The translations under genes were made by a program, and so were the position numbers. A DNA stretch of 64,000 nt, from NCBI GenBank assembly GCA_037349105.1, contig JAYJMM010000081.1, forward strand, positions 1,550,001 through 1,614,000. Direction: 5' to 3'. Shown in pieces: positions 9,621-21,700 of this stretch (its first letter is position 1; each line of letters begins with the position of its first letter). Origin of the DNA: Limnomonas spitsbergensis. Taxonomy: Eukaryota > Chlorophyta > Chlorophyceae > Chlamydomonadales. Below the pieces are notes generated by a model that searched no databases, was not told where the DNA came from, and was given only the letters and a program-made list of their open reading frames with translations.

Positions 9621-11773
9621 TACTCAAATCAGCAGGCAAGGGGCGCGGGCTGGCGGGGGAACGAAGCAAGTCCTTCTTCCCGCTGGTCAAGCTGTTGGGC
9701 ACTTTGCAGGTCCTGCAATTGTCCAGGCCGCCCGCATACCTGATTGAGAATGTTGCGATGCAGCTGAATCAGAGGAGCACCAAGGCCAGTGTAGACGGGT
9801 TCAATGAAGTGTGTAGGGTCCAGGGGACGCCTGCACTGTTTGATGCGGCACAGGTGGGGTCTTACGCCCACCGTACCCGCAACTACTGGGGGAACATAGT
9901 AGCCCCGTCTGAGGATATCGAGTTTGTGATTTGTGCTTCAACCAGGCCCCATGAGGGGGTCGTGGATGATATTCTGGACAAGGGCAGCAGGGCCCAGGTG
10001 GTCGCCTGTCCAGACAATGGAGGGTATCGCATCAATGTGACAGGACAGCCCAGGAGGATGCTGCCCTGCTTGATGGCGACTCCCGCATCATATTATTTCA
10101 GGAATGGGCAGAATGGGATGGTGTACAAGCCCATGGGGGATCTGCAGGAGCCCAATGCAAATGAACGTGAACGTGCCATGGGGTATGCTGTAGGATCCAC
10201 GTTGCCGCAACCAGACTTCCCAGAGGCTGCCAGGAGGGCAGCATTGGGCAGGTGCATGGATTCGTGGGCGTTGAGTGCGTGGTTCACTGTGGCACTTGAG
10301 TGTGCCAAAATATTACCGGATGAAATGATGCGCAGAGTACGGTTGCCAGGCCAGGACAGGGATCCTGTGCTTGGTGCAACTTTAATGTCCAGCCACTACG
10401 CCCTTGCTACTGCAGGGAACGCATGCTCTGGCAGTGGGGAGGTGGCAGCGACGTACAGGCAGTGCCTGGGAGAATCCGCTGCGGCAGATTGGGCCGATGC
10501 AGCGCAGGAACCAGGTGGGAATGCGCATGTGGCCAATGCAGATGCTGGCAGTGTTGAGAGCGCTGACAGTGTGGGAGAATGTGATCCACCTGGGTTCGGG
10601 GCAGGGACCCCAGCCAGGGTGGATGTGTGGTCAGATGCGCCGGTGTTCAGATACCTACGTGAGAAAATACACGCTCCAGGAACGGAGCTAGGAGAGCAGG
10701 CAAGGGTACAGCGCAGAGCCGCTCCTTTTCTGTGGGAATCAGAGAGGGGAGGAGTGTTGATACGGCTTATGCCTGACGGAAGACGATGTGTAGTACCCAG
10801 GCCAGAGGACAGGCTGGCAGTGATCCAGGAGGCCCATGCTGGTACGGGCCATTTTGGCAGCCACCGCACAGCTTTCATGGTCATGCAGCAGCACTGGTGG
10901 AGGGGGCTCAGGGCAGCTGTCAGGAAGGTGGTGCAGGAGTGCGGTGTGTGTGATCGGTTCAGGGCGTCCACATTCAATCACATACAGCCCGACCTGCATC
11001 CGCTGCCCATCGAGGGGTTATTTTTTCGGTGGGGAGTGGATCTGTGTGGACCATTCACCACCACGCCCAGGGGCAATCGATTTGTGATGGTGTGTGTGGA
11101 GCATTACTCCAAGTGGGTGGAGTTAATCCCCATTCCAAGCAAGGCGTCAGATGTGACGGCCTTGGCTTTCTTCCAGAATGTGGTAGCACGATTCGAGGGC
11201 TGCGCAGAGGTGGTGACTGACCAGGGGACAGAGTTCCAGGGAGAATTCCAGGACATGTTACTGGATTGCTTTATTGATCACCGCACCACTTCTGCCAATC
11301 ACCCCCAGGCAGACGGGCTGTCCGAGAGGGCAGACCAGACTCTCAAGACAGGACTGCGCAAATGCTGCCAGGAGGGCAGCAGCGACGATTCCTGGGACAA
11401 GATGGTACCATGGGTGGCGCTGGGCTTTCGCTGCTCGCCGCAGCAGGCCACGCGCATGGCGCCCTACGAGGTTCTTGTTGGGCAGAGACCCACGTTCCCC
11501 TCCAGAGTGGGGGCGGACCTATGGAGCACCGCCAAGGTGGCAACAGCAGAGGAGGCAGCAGACCTGCTCCTGGCCAGAGTGGCTAGGATCAAAGAGGCGC
11601 TGCCAGTTGCGGGTGAGCACCTAAAGATCGCACAGCACCGCGATAAGCTGCGCTATGCAAGGATCAGGGGAGGAGGATACGTCCCCCAGATCAGACGTTT
11701 CGCAGAAGGCGATTACGTGTATGTCAGATATTCATCGGAGCGCCGTAGCCTAAGGCTAGGCCAGAGATCCTGA
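9621..11773 (+). CDS. C-terminal half of DNMT fused to H2C2/DDE integrase
   Basis: The frame opens at 9,518 inside the AT-rich insert, but homologous sequence starts at about 9,621. DNMT motifs: GKGRGLAGERS, then LIENV (motif VI, ENV at residues 77-79 counted from 9,518), then YAHRTRNYWGN (about 116-126), which resembles the AHRARYFWGN motif of DNMT3-type enzymes, then a NANERERAMGYAVGST target-recognition/motif IX-like region. Next come a linker, an H2C2 zinc finger (HAGTGHFGSH then CGVC), and a retroviral integrase core with WGVDLCGPF, VVTDQGTEF and GLSERA, giving the D-D-E triad with 34 residues between the last two. The downstream GDYVYVRY resembles an integrase C-terminal domain. The frame breaks near 11,745. 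Confidence 0.85.
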
Positions 11774-12380
11774 GAGTTAAAAGGCTGGGAGAAACAGGCA
11801 CACTGGTGTTGGAGGGAGCAGACGGTTTGACAGTGACAGATAACGCTGTCAATTGCTCCCCGTGCCACTTGCCCAATCTTCGAGGGGTGGTCGATTTCAG
11901 TGGGGCAAGGCCCAATAAGGCAATAACAGCTTGTCTTGTGAGGTGTGCCAACTGCCAGATCGAGGAGATGTGATGCTGTTGTGCGATGTCTGCAACACAG
12001 GTCGGCACATGGATTGCTTGGTACCAGCACTTGATGAGGTGCCTGAGGGCGATTGGTTGTGCCCACGGTGCCAGCCGGACGACAAGGTCGCTGGGCCCGC
12101 TGAGATAGCAGGGCCCGCGGCAGAGCCAGAGCGCAGCGCAGCCGTCCAGGGGCGGCCAAGCCCAGCTGCCAGAGCAGCAGCCAGGGCGGCCCCGGATGCC
12201 GACATCATGGATAAGCCTGAGGTGGAGGTCATGGCCACCAACCCGGCCACGCGGCAAATGGAGCGGGGTATCGCAAGGCCAATGGCGAACGGGTTGTACG
12301 ACATCTCGTACACCACTGGCCGGGGAGAGGCCAATGTCACCCCGAGGGCAGTTGCCAGACGGGCCAAGGTGGCCAAATAA
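11750..12380 (+). CDS. Integrase C-terminal tail and PHD finger of the retrotransposon
   Basis: In frame 1 from about 11,750 the tail reads PEILRVKRLGETGTLVLEG and then a SPCHLPN-type run, a typical polyprotein end in volvocine gypsy elements. After another frame change, from 11,931 in frame 3, a PHD finger follows: CEVC, LLCDVC, GRHMDC and WLCPRC, the Cys4-His-Cys3 pattern of histone-tail readers. The remaining 80 residues are Ala/Glu-rich, ending at TAA 12,378-12,380. A PHD at the end of an integrase could bias insertion towards particular chromatin; that role is inference. Confidence 0.8.
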
Positions 12381-13480
12381 GCAGCAAGGGAGGAGGAGGA
12401 ATCGGCACTTGAAGGGTGCACCGATACCTGAACCTCAGGGAAGGCCGAGCCCAGAGCGGCAAGGCTGCTGAGCATGTGACGGTACTCACACCGCAACCGG
12501 CAGGAAAGGGCAGAGGCTGAGCAGCAGAAGACGCTTTCAGGCACAGCGCGCCTGGTCCTAGTACACGGCAGGTGCTGGGCCGGAGGCCAGCGAGTCAATG
12601 GCGGTTTATGCTAGGTGGCGACAAGACCTAGAGCGCAACGGGCTATGAAAATTTGTTTCTCAAGAACCACAGCAGTAAGGCTGCGGTAGTACATATGCTG
12701 GAGCGTGGACGACAAGACTTGATTATGTGGAGTAGTGATAGTACCCAAGGGGGCAGAAGCCGCTGTTGCGGCGCGCATTTCCTGTGGCCTTAAAGACCAG
12801 GCGTCTATGGCGCAGTGGGGCGAGAGCAGCGGTTATACTTAGCCTGGCCTGATGATTCTGATGAACAGCCAAGTTTGGTGATGAGCAATTGAGATGCTTA
12901 GAATGACGCGCAGTATGTGCGCATTGCTTGCAGAGATTAGGTGAATTTTGCCTTGAAGACAGCCTGAACCAGGCAGATGCGTGTAGACGGCCTAAACCAG
13001 GCAGATGTGTGTATATAGCCTGAACCAGGCAGAGGCGGAGAAGGCCTGAACCAGGCAGATTTGCTTTGAGACTTTGATCTTCTGAGGTGTACATATTGCC
13101 AGAAATGTTTTCCTAACAGTATCGACCCCTTTTTCCGGCTCCCAGCGCATGCCCGATAGGCTTAACGCTGAGGAGCGGGGGGGCGAGTGAAGTAGTAGGG
13201 GCGGTACCCACGAGACAGGGACACCCAGACTTACCCCTAGGCAGAGAGACTTCCTGCTAGGGCTGAACCTTACAGTAGCTAGTTAACAGCTCTTGTCTGA
13301 AGTACAAGGAGCCTGTGTGTACAATGATGTACCGTGTTTATGAGTGGAAGGACACCTCTCTAAGGCGCCTTTACCGGAGATTACGGAGTTTACCATATTG
13401 GCGCGTTTACTGCTTTATGGTGCGACATAACTAGTAGAGAGTGCCTGATCAGCAGTCTGTTGTAATGCCGTTATGCTGGC
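12381..13480 (+). other. Retrotransposon 3' untranslated/LTR-like region
   Basis: No credible coding sequence. It contains four copies of a GCCTGAACCAGGCAGA-type unit of about 29 bp (12,961-13,068), then a GC-rich stretch with direct short repeats, and a TGTAA motif near 13,461. This fits a 3' UTR plus LTR, but no second LTR copy is present to define the boundary. Confidence 0.45.
12961..13068 (+). repeat. Four imperfect tandem repeats of about 29 bp
   Basis: The core GCCTGAACCAGGCAGA (once GCCTAAACCAGGCAGA) recurs four times at roughly even spacing. It lies in the 3' non-coding part of the retrotransposon. Confidence 0.8.
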
Positions 13481-15578
13481 CATGCATAATTCATGTTGTT
13501 ACACCTCCGGGCCATGCTAAAATGAAGCTCGGCCACGTCAGCAAACAATAAGTCTGCTAGATAGGAAAGCCAAGGGAGAAGGCTCACGAGGGAAAAAGGG
13601 ATAGCAAGTTCACCCACCAAACAACAAGAACACGAACACAAGGGCCGTGTGTAAGAAAATGTCACCTGGTGCCGAAGCTACGGCTCGCGACGCTCCGCGG
13701 CACAGGCCAGGGGTGGGTTGCCACGAAGTGTTCTGCCGCAAGCGCGGCCTCGATCAAGAGCAGCGCATTAGCTATGCGATTCGATTGTACCCAACTTCGG
13801 GTGTAGGCGATATGTACCCAAAAAGCTTTTGGGCCGCGCGGCGATGACACCTCTCGCCCGCCACCCACCCAACGTAAGGCTTTCCAGGGTTGGGCGGCCG
13901 GCCTCTTAAATTGTTATTTCTAATGTAATACGGTACCTTTTTTTGTACGTCACTAATGCAGTACTGGTGCCAGTCGCATGCATTCTAGCACCGTCGATAC
14001 CGATCATGCGGGGGTCGCGAGTTCGATATCTGCCGGTGGCAGAAAAATTTGATGCAGACCGTGCGTTATCGCACTGACACGCGGATGGTTGTTCGCTCCC
14101 GAAAGAAAACAACCCTGAAAAAGAGCGAAGGGTTGAAGAAAATTGAAGTCACCAAAAAGAAACCCGGGGAAGGTGGCAAAGTTCCCCACCCTTTTTTTTG
14201 TTAGTCACTTTTTTTTTCTAGGCACACTTTTTTACAGTCTCCCATAAAGGAGATCCCTTAAAAAAAATGAGGGGAGAGGAAGCAAAAGAGGACCAAAACG
14301 CCCACTGCCCCAACGCAAAAGAGAAAGAACGTCACCGAGACACCGACTTAGTTTACCCAGCCCCTCTCGAAACGAGTCCTCAACGATGTTTACCGCATCC
14401 TCCACAGAAAGGCAATCCTGTTGCGGCTGTCGACTACACCAGCTTTATTTTTGAACTGAATGAATGCGCTTTACGGTAACCCGCAGATACACGTGCGGTG
14501 CACTCCGTCACTCATATGTCAGAAGCCTCCTGTCCATGCCTGCCCCTGTACAAGTGGTGAAAGTCCATGGTGCTGTCTGGGGGGGCCTGCCCAACACCGT
14601 TTCCTTAAACGACAGGTGTCAAGACGTTGCTTTTCCATGCATGCCATTATTTGGCAGCAGGGCACGCGCACATGCAGTGCACTTGGAGGTTGTTGAGGTT
14701 GACATGCACATCATCGCATGTGCACCTACCGCAAAGGCTGACACGCCGTGTTCACTTAATTTAGTGGATGCTACACCACGTATGGCTGGCTAGTCTCTAC
14801 ATGCCATGATGGGCATGAAGATATGATCTGTCTGACCTTTTTGGATATGATCTGTCTGACCTTTTTGGATATGATCTGTCTGACCTTTTTGTTGTTTGGA
14901 AGGTGAACTTGCTTTCCTTTATTTTCTGCTCTACCTTCCCCCTTGACTTTCCTAGCTGACTTAATGTTTGCCCATGTGGCCGAGCTTTATTTAAGCAGGC
15001 CCCAGAGGCGTCAATTCATTAATTGATGGCAGGCCGGTGGGTTGCCGTGACTGGACAGCTGAGGGGTAAAACCTAGACAGACCCACCGTTAGTGACCAAG
15101 GTACCAGGACTTACTGCGCCACTTCCGAGTACCGTTATGTAGCTGACTTAATGCTTAACAATGCTGCAGTAAGTGCTAGCAGCGGCAGCAAGAAAATGAT
15201 TTTGATTTTTGTGTGACTCAAGCAACAAAACCTTCGTCAGCAGGGCCCAGATGTGTAACGTCATCAAGTAACAAACATCAGGCCTCCATCTTCCAAGGCA
15301 CGGCAACACTGTCAGCTTCCAAGTCACAGCAACACTACCCGCTTCTGGCCAGCTTCCAAGTCACAGCAACACTGCCAGCTTCTAGCCAGCTTCGAAGTGA
15401 CACCAACACTGTCAGCTTCTGGTCAGCTTCCATCAGACAGTAGAAGAAGAAAATAGCTACATTCGAGGTTGAGGAAACAGCGCAGCTTCGGGCCGTAGCC
15501 ACATACGCACCGTTACCATCAGACAGTCCCAAATTCAGACACCGATATCTACATTGCTAGCCACAGCATCCGTCATCA
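13481..15578. other. Non-coding stretch between retrotransposon and ArfGAP stop codon
   Basis: No convincing gene. It includes a tRNA-like B-box match (GCGAGTTCGATATC near 14,020), three 24-bp tandem copies at 14,821-14,892, and imperfect repeats at about 15,287-15,431. The right part is probably the 3' UTR of the ArfGAP gene on the minus strand. The first minus-strand TGTAA I see is near 14,231, which would give a long 3' UTR of about 1.3 kb; this is uncertain. Confidence 0.4.
14821..14892. repeat. Three tandem 24-bp repeats
   Basis: The unit ATATGATCTGTCTGACCTTT plus four bases occurs three times with a period of exactly 24 bp. Confidence 0.9.
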
Positions 15579-15737
15579 TCAGCGCTTGCCCTGCAGCTGC
15601 TGCCCAGCTTCCGCTAACAACAGGAACAGCACTTCATCCTGGACGCGCCCCATGGCGACGGCGGCATCGAACGGTGTGATGCCGAACTGGTCCGCAGCTG
15701 ATGCACTCGCCCCTCGCCGCAGCAACGCCTTGGCCGC
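15579..15737 (-). CDS. ArfGAP gene exon 24 (last ankyrin repeat, stop)
   Basis: 52 codons plus TGA, phase 0, acceptor CTCTGCTTAG. It encodes AAKALLRRGASASAADQFGI then TPFDAAVAMGRVQDEVLFLL, matching plant ARLLLTRGADPEAMNREGKT and ALDIAAES; ends QQLQGKR. Confidence 0.95.
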   Translation of the reverse strand, partial: AAKALLRRGASASAADQFGITPFDAAVAMGRVQDEVLFLLLAEAGQQLQGKR

Positions 15738-18700
15738 CTAAGCAGAGAGAGGGGCAGACAATTGTTACATTGAGGTCGAACAAAAGTCTTTGATTACAGG
15801 AACAGAGATCCGCCAGATCACAGGAACAGAGATCTGCCAGGGATCCGCCAGATCACAGGAACAGTCGAACAGAGATCTGTCAGGGATAAGTTATCGGAGG
15901 GGGCAAGAAGACAGGCAAGTGCAATTTAAAATCTGGTCCGCAGCCGAAACGATCGGCACGGGTGTGGCCCCAGGGTGCGTAGTTTCCTGAACCTCCACGC
16001 CCATGTGGGGCATAGTTTTTTTCTATTCTTTCTTTATCTGGGACACTGGGCCCACCGCATGTACCTTGTTGAGTCTAAGCAAAACATCCTTTGAACGAGT
16101 CTTTAGCGGCCAGGCCATGTGGCAAGGCTTTGATTCCGAAGGGAAATATCCTTAAATGGGGACACAAGTGTGAATGTGCACTGCGATGAGATTTGGGAAT
16201 AAATGGCGAACAGCCGCCAACCTTGCATCCCAAGACTTCATCACAGGACCTGGCGCACACACACACACACACGTGGCAATAGGGGTGAATGTGAAGGGGT
16301 GTGTGGGGGGAGGGAGCAAGAGGTCACGTTTTCTTTTTCCTTCGCACACCGGGCGCCTCCAGGGGGAGGGGAGGGGGCTACAACCCCTGGTCCATTATCC
16401 ATTACGGTGAGGGCGAGAACGTAGCCACGGCACATGCCGTCCCTTTTTCCTTCAGCCACACTTTTCCCTCGTGTGCTCCGGAGAGGTACACTGTAAAATC
16501 AGTGTACTGTAAATCTTCATTTATTTATTGATTTATTTATTTATTCATTAATTTCTTTATTTCTCTAAAGACAACCCAAGCTTAAATCCATGCTTCCTTG
16601 GTTTCTCGTTGCCGCATACCTCCCAAGAATACCTCCCCAGGATTTTCCGCCACCCTAAAGCTTTCCTCAGAGCCACACCAGTTTAACCAGCACGACATTC
16701 TCATTGTCAGCTCAACATCATTCTTGTCAGGGTCAGGTATTAGAATGGTCCTTAGCGCTTGTTTGTGGGGGGAAAACAGGCGACAACAAAGCGCAGAGGA
16801 CCACAAAACGAGGGCCTCAGCCAAAGCCTGGCCATCACCCATCCAGAACCAAGGTAGCACGATACGACATGATACGGCTCGATACGGCACAGGTTCAGCC
16901 GGATTGTACTACCTAAATGCCACGATACGGCTCGATACGGCACAGGTTCAGCCGGATTGTACTACCTAAATGCCACGATACGGCTCGAAACGGGACAGAT
17001 TCAGCCGAATTGTACTACCATGTCAAGAAATCCAAGAAAAGCCTTTGCTTGACTTTCCCCACTTCAAATTCTTTGGTTTTCATTTCCCCGGGCCTTTAAG
17101 CCTCTCCTTTTGACCCTCTCTACCCTCTGCCCAAGCCCAGCGCTCACCCGCACATCCTCAACCTTGGCTTCAGTCTTTTAACCTGTGATAGCTCATCACC
17201 CCCTCCCTCCTCTACAACTCCTCTGTACACCCCACCCCACCTCCCTCATCCCCCTCCCGCCAGATATATCATTATCTCCCTCCTCTTGCCAGTCCTTTAT
17301 CAAAGTTTGTTTTATTTTGCCCCCACCCCCCACCACCAATCCCCCACCACACGATTGGCACATTGTCTTCAAAATGATCATGATATGCCTCTTCCAGTAT
17401 CAAAGTCACCCCCCCCCCCCCCCCCTCCCTGACGCTCACCAACACATTATCGAAGAGGATGGCGTAATGCAGAGGTGTTCGCCCGTATTGATCGCTGGCG
17501 CCACTAGGAGCTCCGTTCTGGATCACCGAGGGAAAACAAGGAAATTGGGGTTTGAGGCCAAGGGTTCATCAGGGTTCATGATCACCGAGGGAAACAAGGA
17601 GGTTGAGGGTTGTGAAGTTTGGCGTGAAGTTTAGGGTTCAGGGTTTAGGGTTAAGGGTTGAGGGGCCATTGTCAGGGTTTATCAGGCTTCGGGGTCTGTG
17701 TCCGGGGTTCGCCCGTACTGATCACTGGAGCTACTAGGAGCTCCGTTCTGGATCGCAGTGGGGAAACAAGGAGGTTGGCGGATGAGGCCATTGTCAGGTT
17801 TCGGGATCACCGAGGGAAACAAGGAGGTTTGGGGTTAAGTTTGTGAAGGTTCGGGTTGAGGACATTGTCAGGGTTAAGGGTCTGTACAAGGGGTTTGCCC
17901 GTATTGATCGCTGGTGCCACTAGGAGCTCCGTCCTGTGATCACCTTGGGGGAAACGAAATGAGGTTTGGGGGTTGAGGCCGTTGTCAGGGTTCATCAGGG
18001 TTCAGGGTCAGTAAAAACTAGGGTAAGGTGAAGGTTCAGGGTGTTCAAAGTTTCAGGGCGATTTCAGGGTGGTCTCGGGTACAGGGTGTTGCAGGGTGGT
18101 TTAGGGTTCAGGGTGTTGCAGGGTGGTTTAGGGTTCAGGGTGTTGCAGGGTGGTTTAGGGTTCAGGGTGTTGCAGGGTGGTTAAGGGTTCAGGGTGTTGC
18201 AGGGTGGTTTAGGGTTCAGGGTGTTGCAGGGTGGTTTAGGGTTCAGGGTGTTACTGGGTGGTTTAGGGTTCAGGGTGTTGCAGGGTGGTTAAGGGTTCAG
18301 GGTGTTGCAGGGTGGTTTAGGGTTCAGGGTGTTGCAGGGTGGTTTAGGGCTCAGGGTGTTACTGGGTGGTTTAGGGTTCGTGGTGTTGCAGGGTGGTCCA
18401 GGGTTCAGGGTGTTACTGGGTGGTTTAGGGTTCAGGGTGTTGCAGGGTGGTCTAGGGTTCAGGGTGTTGCAGGGTGGTTTAGGGTTCAGGGTGTTACTGG
18501 GTGGTTTAGGGTTCACGGTGTTGCAGGGTGATCTAGGGTTCAGGGTGTTACTGGGTGGTTTAGGGTTCAGGGTGTTGCAGGGTGGTCTAGGGTTCAGGGT
18601 GTTGCAGGGTGGTTTAGGGTTCAGGGTGTTACTGGGTGGTTTAGGGTTCACGGTGTTGCAGGGTGATCTAGGGTTCAGGGTGTTACTGGGTGGTTTAGGG

Positions 18701-21700
18701 GTCAGGGTGTTGCAGGGTGGTCTAGGGTTTAAGGTGTTTAAGGGTCGTACAGGATGAAGGTGCGTGTTTTGCACCCTCGTGCAAATCCGAGCAGAATCCT
18801 GCCCCATAACCCCTAGTTGACCCCCCTTCCCCCCCCCTGGGTGTTCAGGCTTATCCAGCCAGTTTGTGTTCAGCTTATAAAATAAGGAAAGCAATACGCC
18901 ACAAAGTCGCGAGGGTTCAGGAAACAACGAGGGTTTAGGAGACAGTGAGGGTTAAGGAAACTGCGAGGGGGGCATCTTGGACGAGCCTTTTTCAGGCCGA
19001 TTAAGAAAACAAGTGTGATATTGGAGGCAGAGTGGTCACACATCACCCACATGACACGCAGGCAAGCAGATCTGTTTGTGTAAAAGATCTGGATGGGTTG
19101 AAGTCAGTGGCTTTGGCTTCAAAGCTCGGGATTTACATGCGCCAGAATTTCAAAGACGGAAATGGCTGCGGGGCTATCACCTGAAGCAGGCGCACCACCA
19201 TCGCCACACACCCACGCAACAACTGCCTAGAAACTGCCTAAGCATCAGGTCCAGGGTTTAGAGAGGTGCGGAACCCAGGGCCCTGAAATGGCTGCGGCGT
19301 TCACCTGCAGCAGAAACTCAACCATCGCCACCCGCGCAAGAGCCGCTCCGGAACCGCCCGGCTCTGCCGCCCCGTGGCCCACGGAAGCTGCACCCTCTCC
19401 GGAACCAGCGGGCCCTGCTCCGGAACCGAGGGATGCCGCTCCGAAACCGAGAGGCCCCAGTGGCGGAACCCCGGCCATTGACGCCTGGCCCTGCCAGTGC
19501 TGCCGCTGCTGCTGCTCTGCCCGAAGCTCAGCTCTGCCGCCACCGGCAGCAGCTGCTACCGCTGCCGCGTGGCCGGCCGCCGCGTGGCCAGCCGCTGCCG
19601 CGGCGGTGGCCGAGTGGCTGGCCGCCGCTGCGGCGGCCTGTGGCGGTGGCCGGTCCGCCGCAGATGCTGCGATGCAGTGTGTGATCGTTGGCGCGGATGA
19701 GGATGAGGCGGGTGTGGATTGGGTGAAGCTTCCAGCGCCTGCAGCAGCTGCGGCGGCCTGGACGTCCAACGACAGCTGCCAGGCCAGCGGGTGGCGGTGG
19801 GGAGACGCAGGGTCGGCACCCGCTGCTAGGCAATGGAGGGCTTGCCTGGGCAGGGTGGGGGGTTTAAGAGGTTAAAGATTATCAGTAATAATCGTAATAC
19901 CGACAATATCAGTGCCGTATATTTGATTTGTCCTCCCTTGGGTGTGAAACAAATATTTCTTTTTACTGCTTCCCTCACGGCGAATTATCGACCCAAACTC
20001 AGAATTCCTGACTCAACATTGGCATGACCAATCGATCATGACCGTAGTATATGACGGTAGTATATTCTTGGATCAATCAACCCCAAACATGTTTAATTAT
20101 GAGGGAAGGCGAAGCAAGTCTACGGTATCAGTTCCTGTAATAACATCAGTATCAAAAGCCTTTCTCGTACCCAACTCTGATGTTTGTCGCCGTGACTGCC
20201 TTTCACAGCACTGGGTCCCTGTGGAGTTCTGTGACTGCCCACCACAACCAGTGATTATATCAGTGATGAAGTCCATTGCAATGATTCGGTGGTACCAAAA
20301 TTCCCGAAAAGTGCGCCGCAGATGCGGAAAAGTCCTGATTCTCATCATTCTCCCCTGTTTTCCTGATTACCTTTTGTACTGATCCACTGCGTCCGATTCG
20401 AGGATCAACAATTGTCCGATATCATGTGTCAGTGCGAGTCATACTCATTACTTTGTGTGAAGTGCTGCCAGTTGAGTGCATATCTGGGATAACTTCACAC
20501 ACAGGGTTCAGGGTTTAAACACTTCACCCTGCCCACAGCTGGGTGCAGTCCTGGGATAACTGGGCGTGCAGGGTAGGGTCTAGCCTCCAGGGCGTGCAGG
20601 GTTTTGCCTCCAGGGCGTGCAGGGTTTAGCTGCATCCATCCTCCCCTAGCTCTTACTTGATGTCCCGGGCAGTGACTGCCTCCCATAGCTGAGTCGCCGC
20701 CTGGGATGGCTCCATGGACTCGGCAAAGCATCGATGCACATACTTGTCCGTGATGTACCTGCGCGAATTTAAATTCAAAATTCAAAAAGAGCTCCAAGGA
20801 TTTGTCAAAGCATCGATGCACATACTTGTCCGTGATGTACCTGCGTGAATTCAAATTCAAAATTCAATAAGGGCTCGAAATATTCAGCGAAGCATAGGTG
20901 CACGTACTTGTCCGTGATATAACTGCATGAATTCAAATTCAAAATTTAAAAAGGGCTCCGTGGACTCGGCAAAGCATCGATGCACGAACATCACTGTGAT
21001 GAACCTGCACAAATTCAAAATCATAATTCAAAAAGGCTCTAACGATTCAGCAAAGCATCGGTGCACATACCTATCCATGATGTACATATGGCATATATTA
21101 AAATTTAAATTCAAAAAGGCTCCATGGACTCGGCAAAGCATCTGTGCACGTACTGATCTGTGATTTACATGTAGGCATTCATATTCAAAATTCAGAAGCT
21201 GGGTGGTGGGCTAGGGCAGCTCCATGGAACCGGTGTGCATACTCACCTGAGATGTCCCTGCATGAATTCAAATTCAAATTTAAAACGGGGTGGTGGCCTA
21301 GAACCGCCATCATGGACTCGGCAAAGCATCGGTGCACGTGCTCATGCGTTATGCACTGGCAGGTATAAATTGAATTCAAACGATTTTTGTATCTAGGCTC
21401 ATAAAGCCTATTCCTCTCCTGCTGTCCCACAGCCAGGGAAGGGCTCATTCGAACTTCAGGACACAACACCCTACTCTTTATCCTTCCCTAAAGACAGAGT
21501 ACTGTACATCCCACACCTCTGTTTCTCTGGCAGGGGCGTTGAGACGGTCGGTTTGTCCGCCTCCACTGGGCCTTGTCGCGGGCCGACAAGGATGCTGCCC
21601 GGTGCTCTGGAGCCCCTCATCTGCGCACCGGAGCCTGGACATGGAGGGAAAATATATGGGGGGAGGAGATGGGGGAGTATGATCCATCAAAGATCCATCC

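Larger units (their letters stand above)
1..13480 (+). mobile_element. Degenerate Ty3/gypsy-like retrotransposon carrying a DNA methyltransferase
   Basis: One element is inferred from collinear polyprotein pieces on the + strand: gag-like frames with CCHC knuckles, a zinc-finger cluster, a pol linker, a C5 DNA methyltransferase, an H2C2 zinc finger, a DDE integrase and a PHD finger. The reading frame changes near 2,123-2,226, near 3,400, near 6,040-6,120, across the insert at 8,600-9,620, near 11,745 and near 11,920, and there is an in-frame TAG at 1,162-1,164, so the copy is decayed or carries assembly indels. No 5' LTR is in the window. The 3' end is uncertain; a TGTAA motif (the green-algal poly(A) signal) near 13,461 suggests an LTR-like terminus around 13,460-13,480. 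No reverse transcriptase or RNase H motifs were found. Confidence 0.8.

Noticed and set aside
13970..14110. tRNA-derived SINE or tRNA gene with a GTTCGA box
   Set aside because: Only the B-box-like motif is clear; no cloverleaf or convincing A box, so left as non-coding.
18028..18927. Repetitive frames on both strands (GVAGWFRVQ-like and PPCNTLNPK-like)
   Set aside because: Direct translation of the 27-bp intron satellite; no start context, and it is explained by the repeat.
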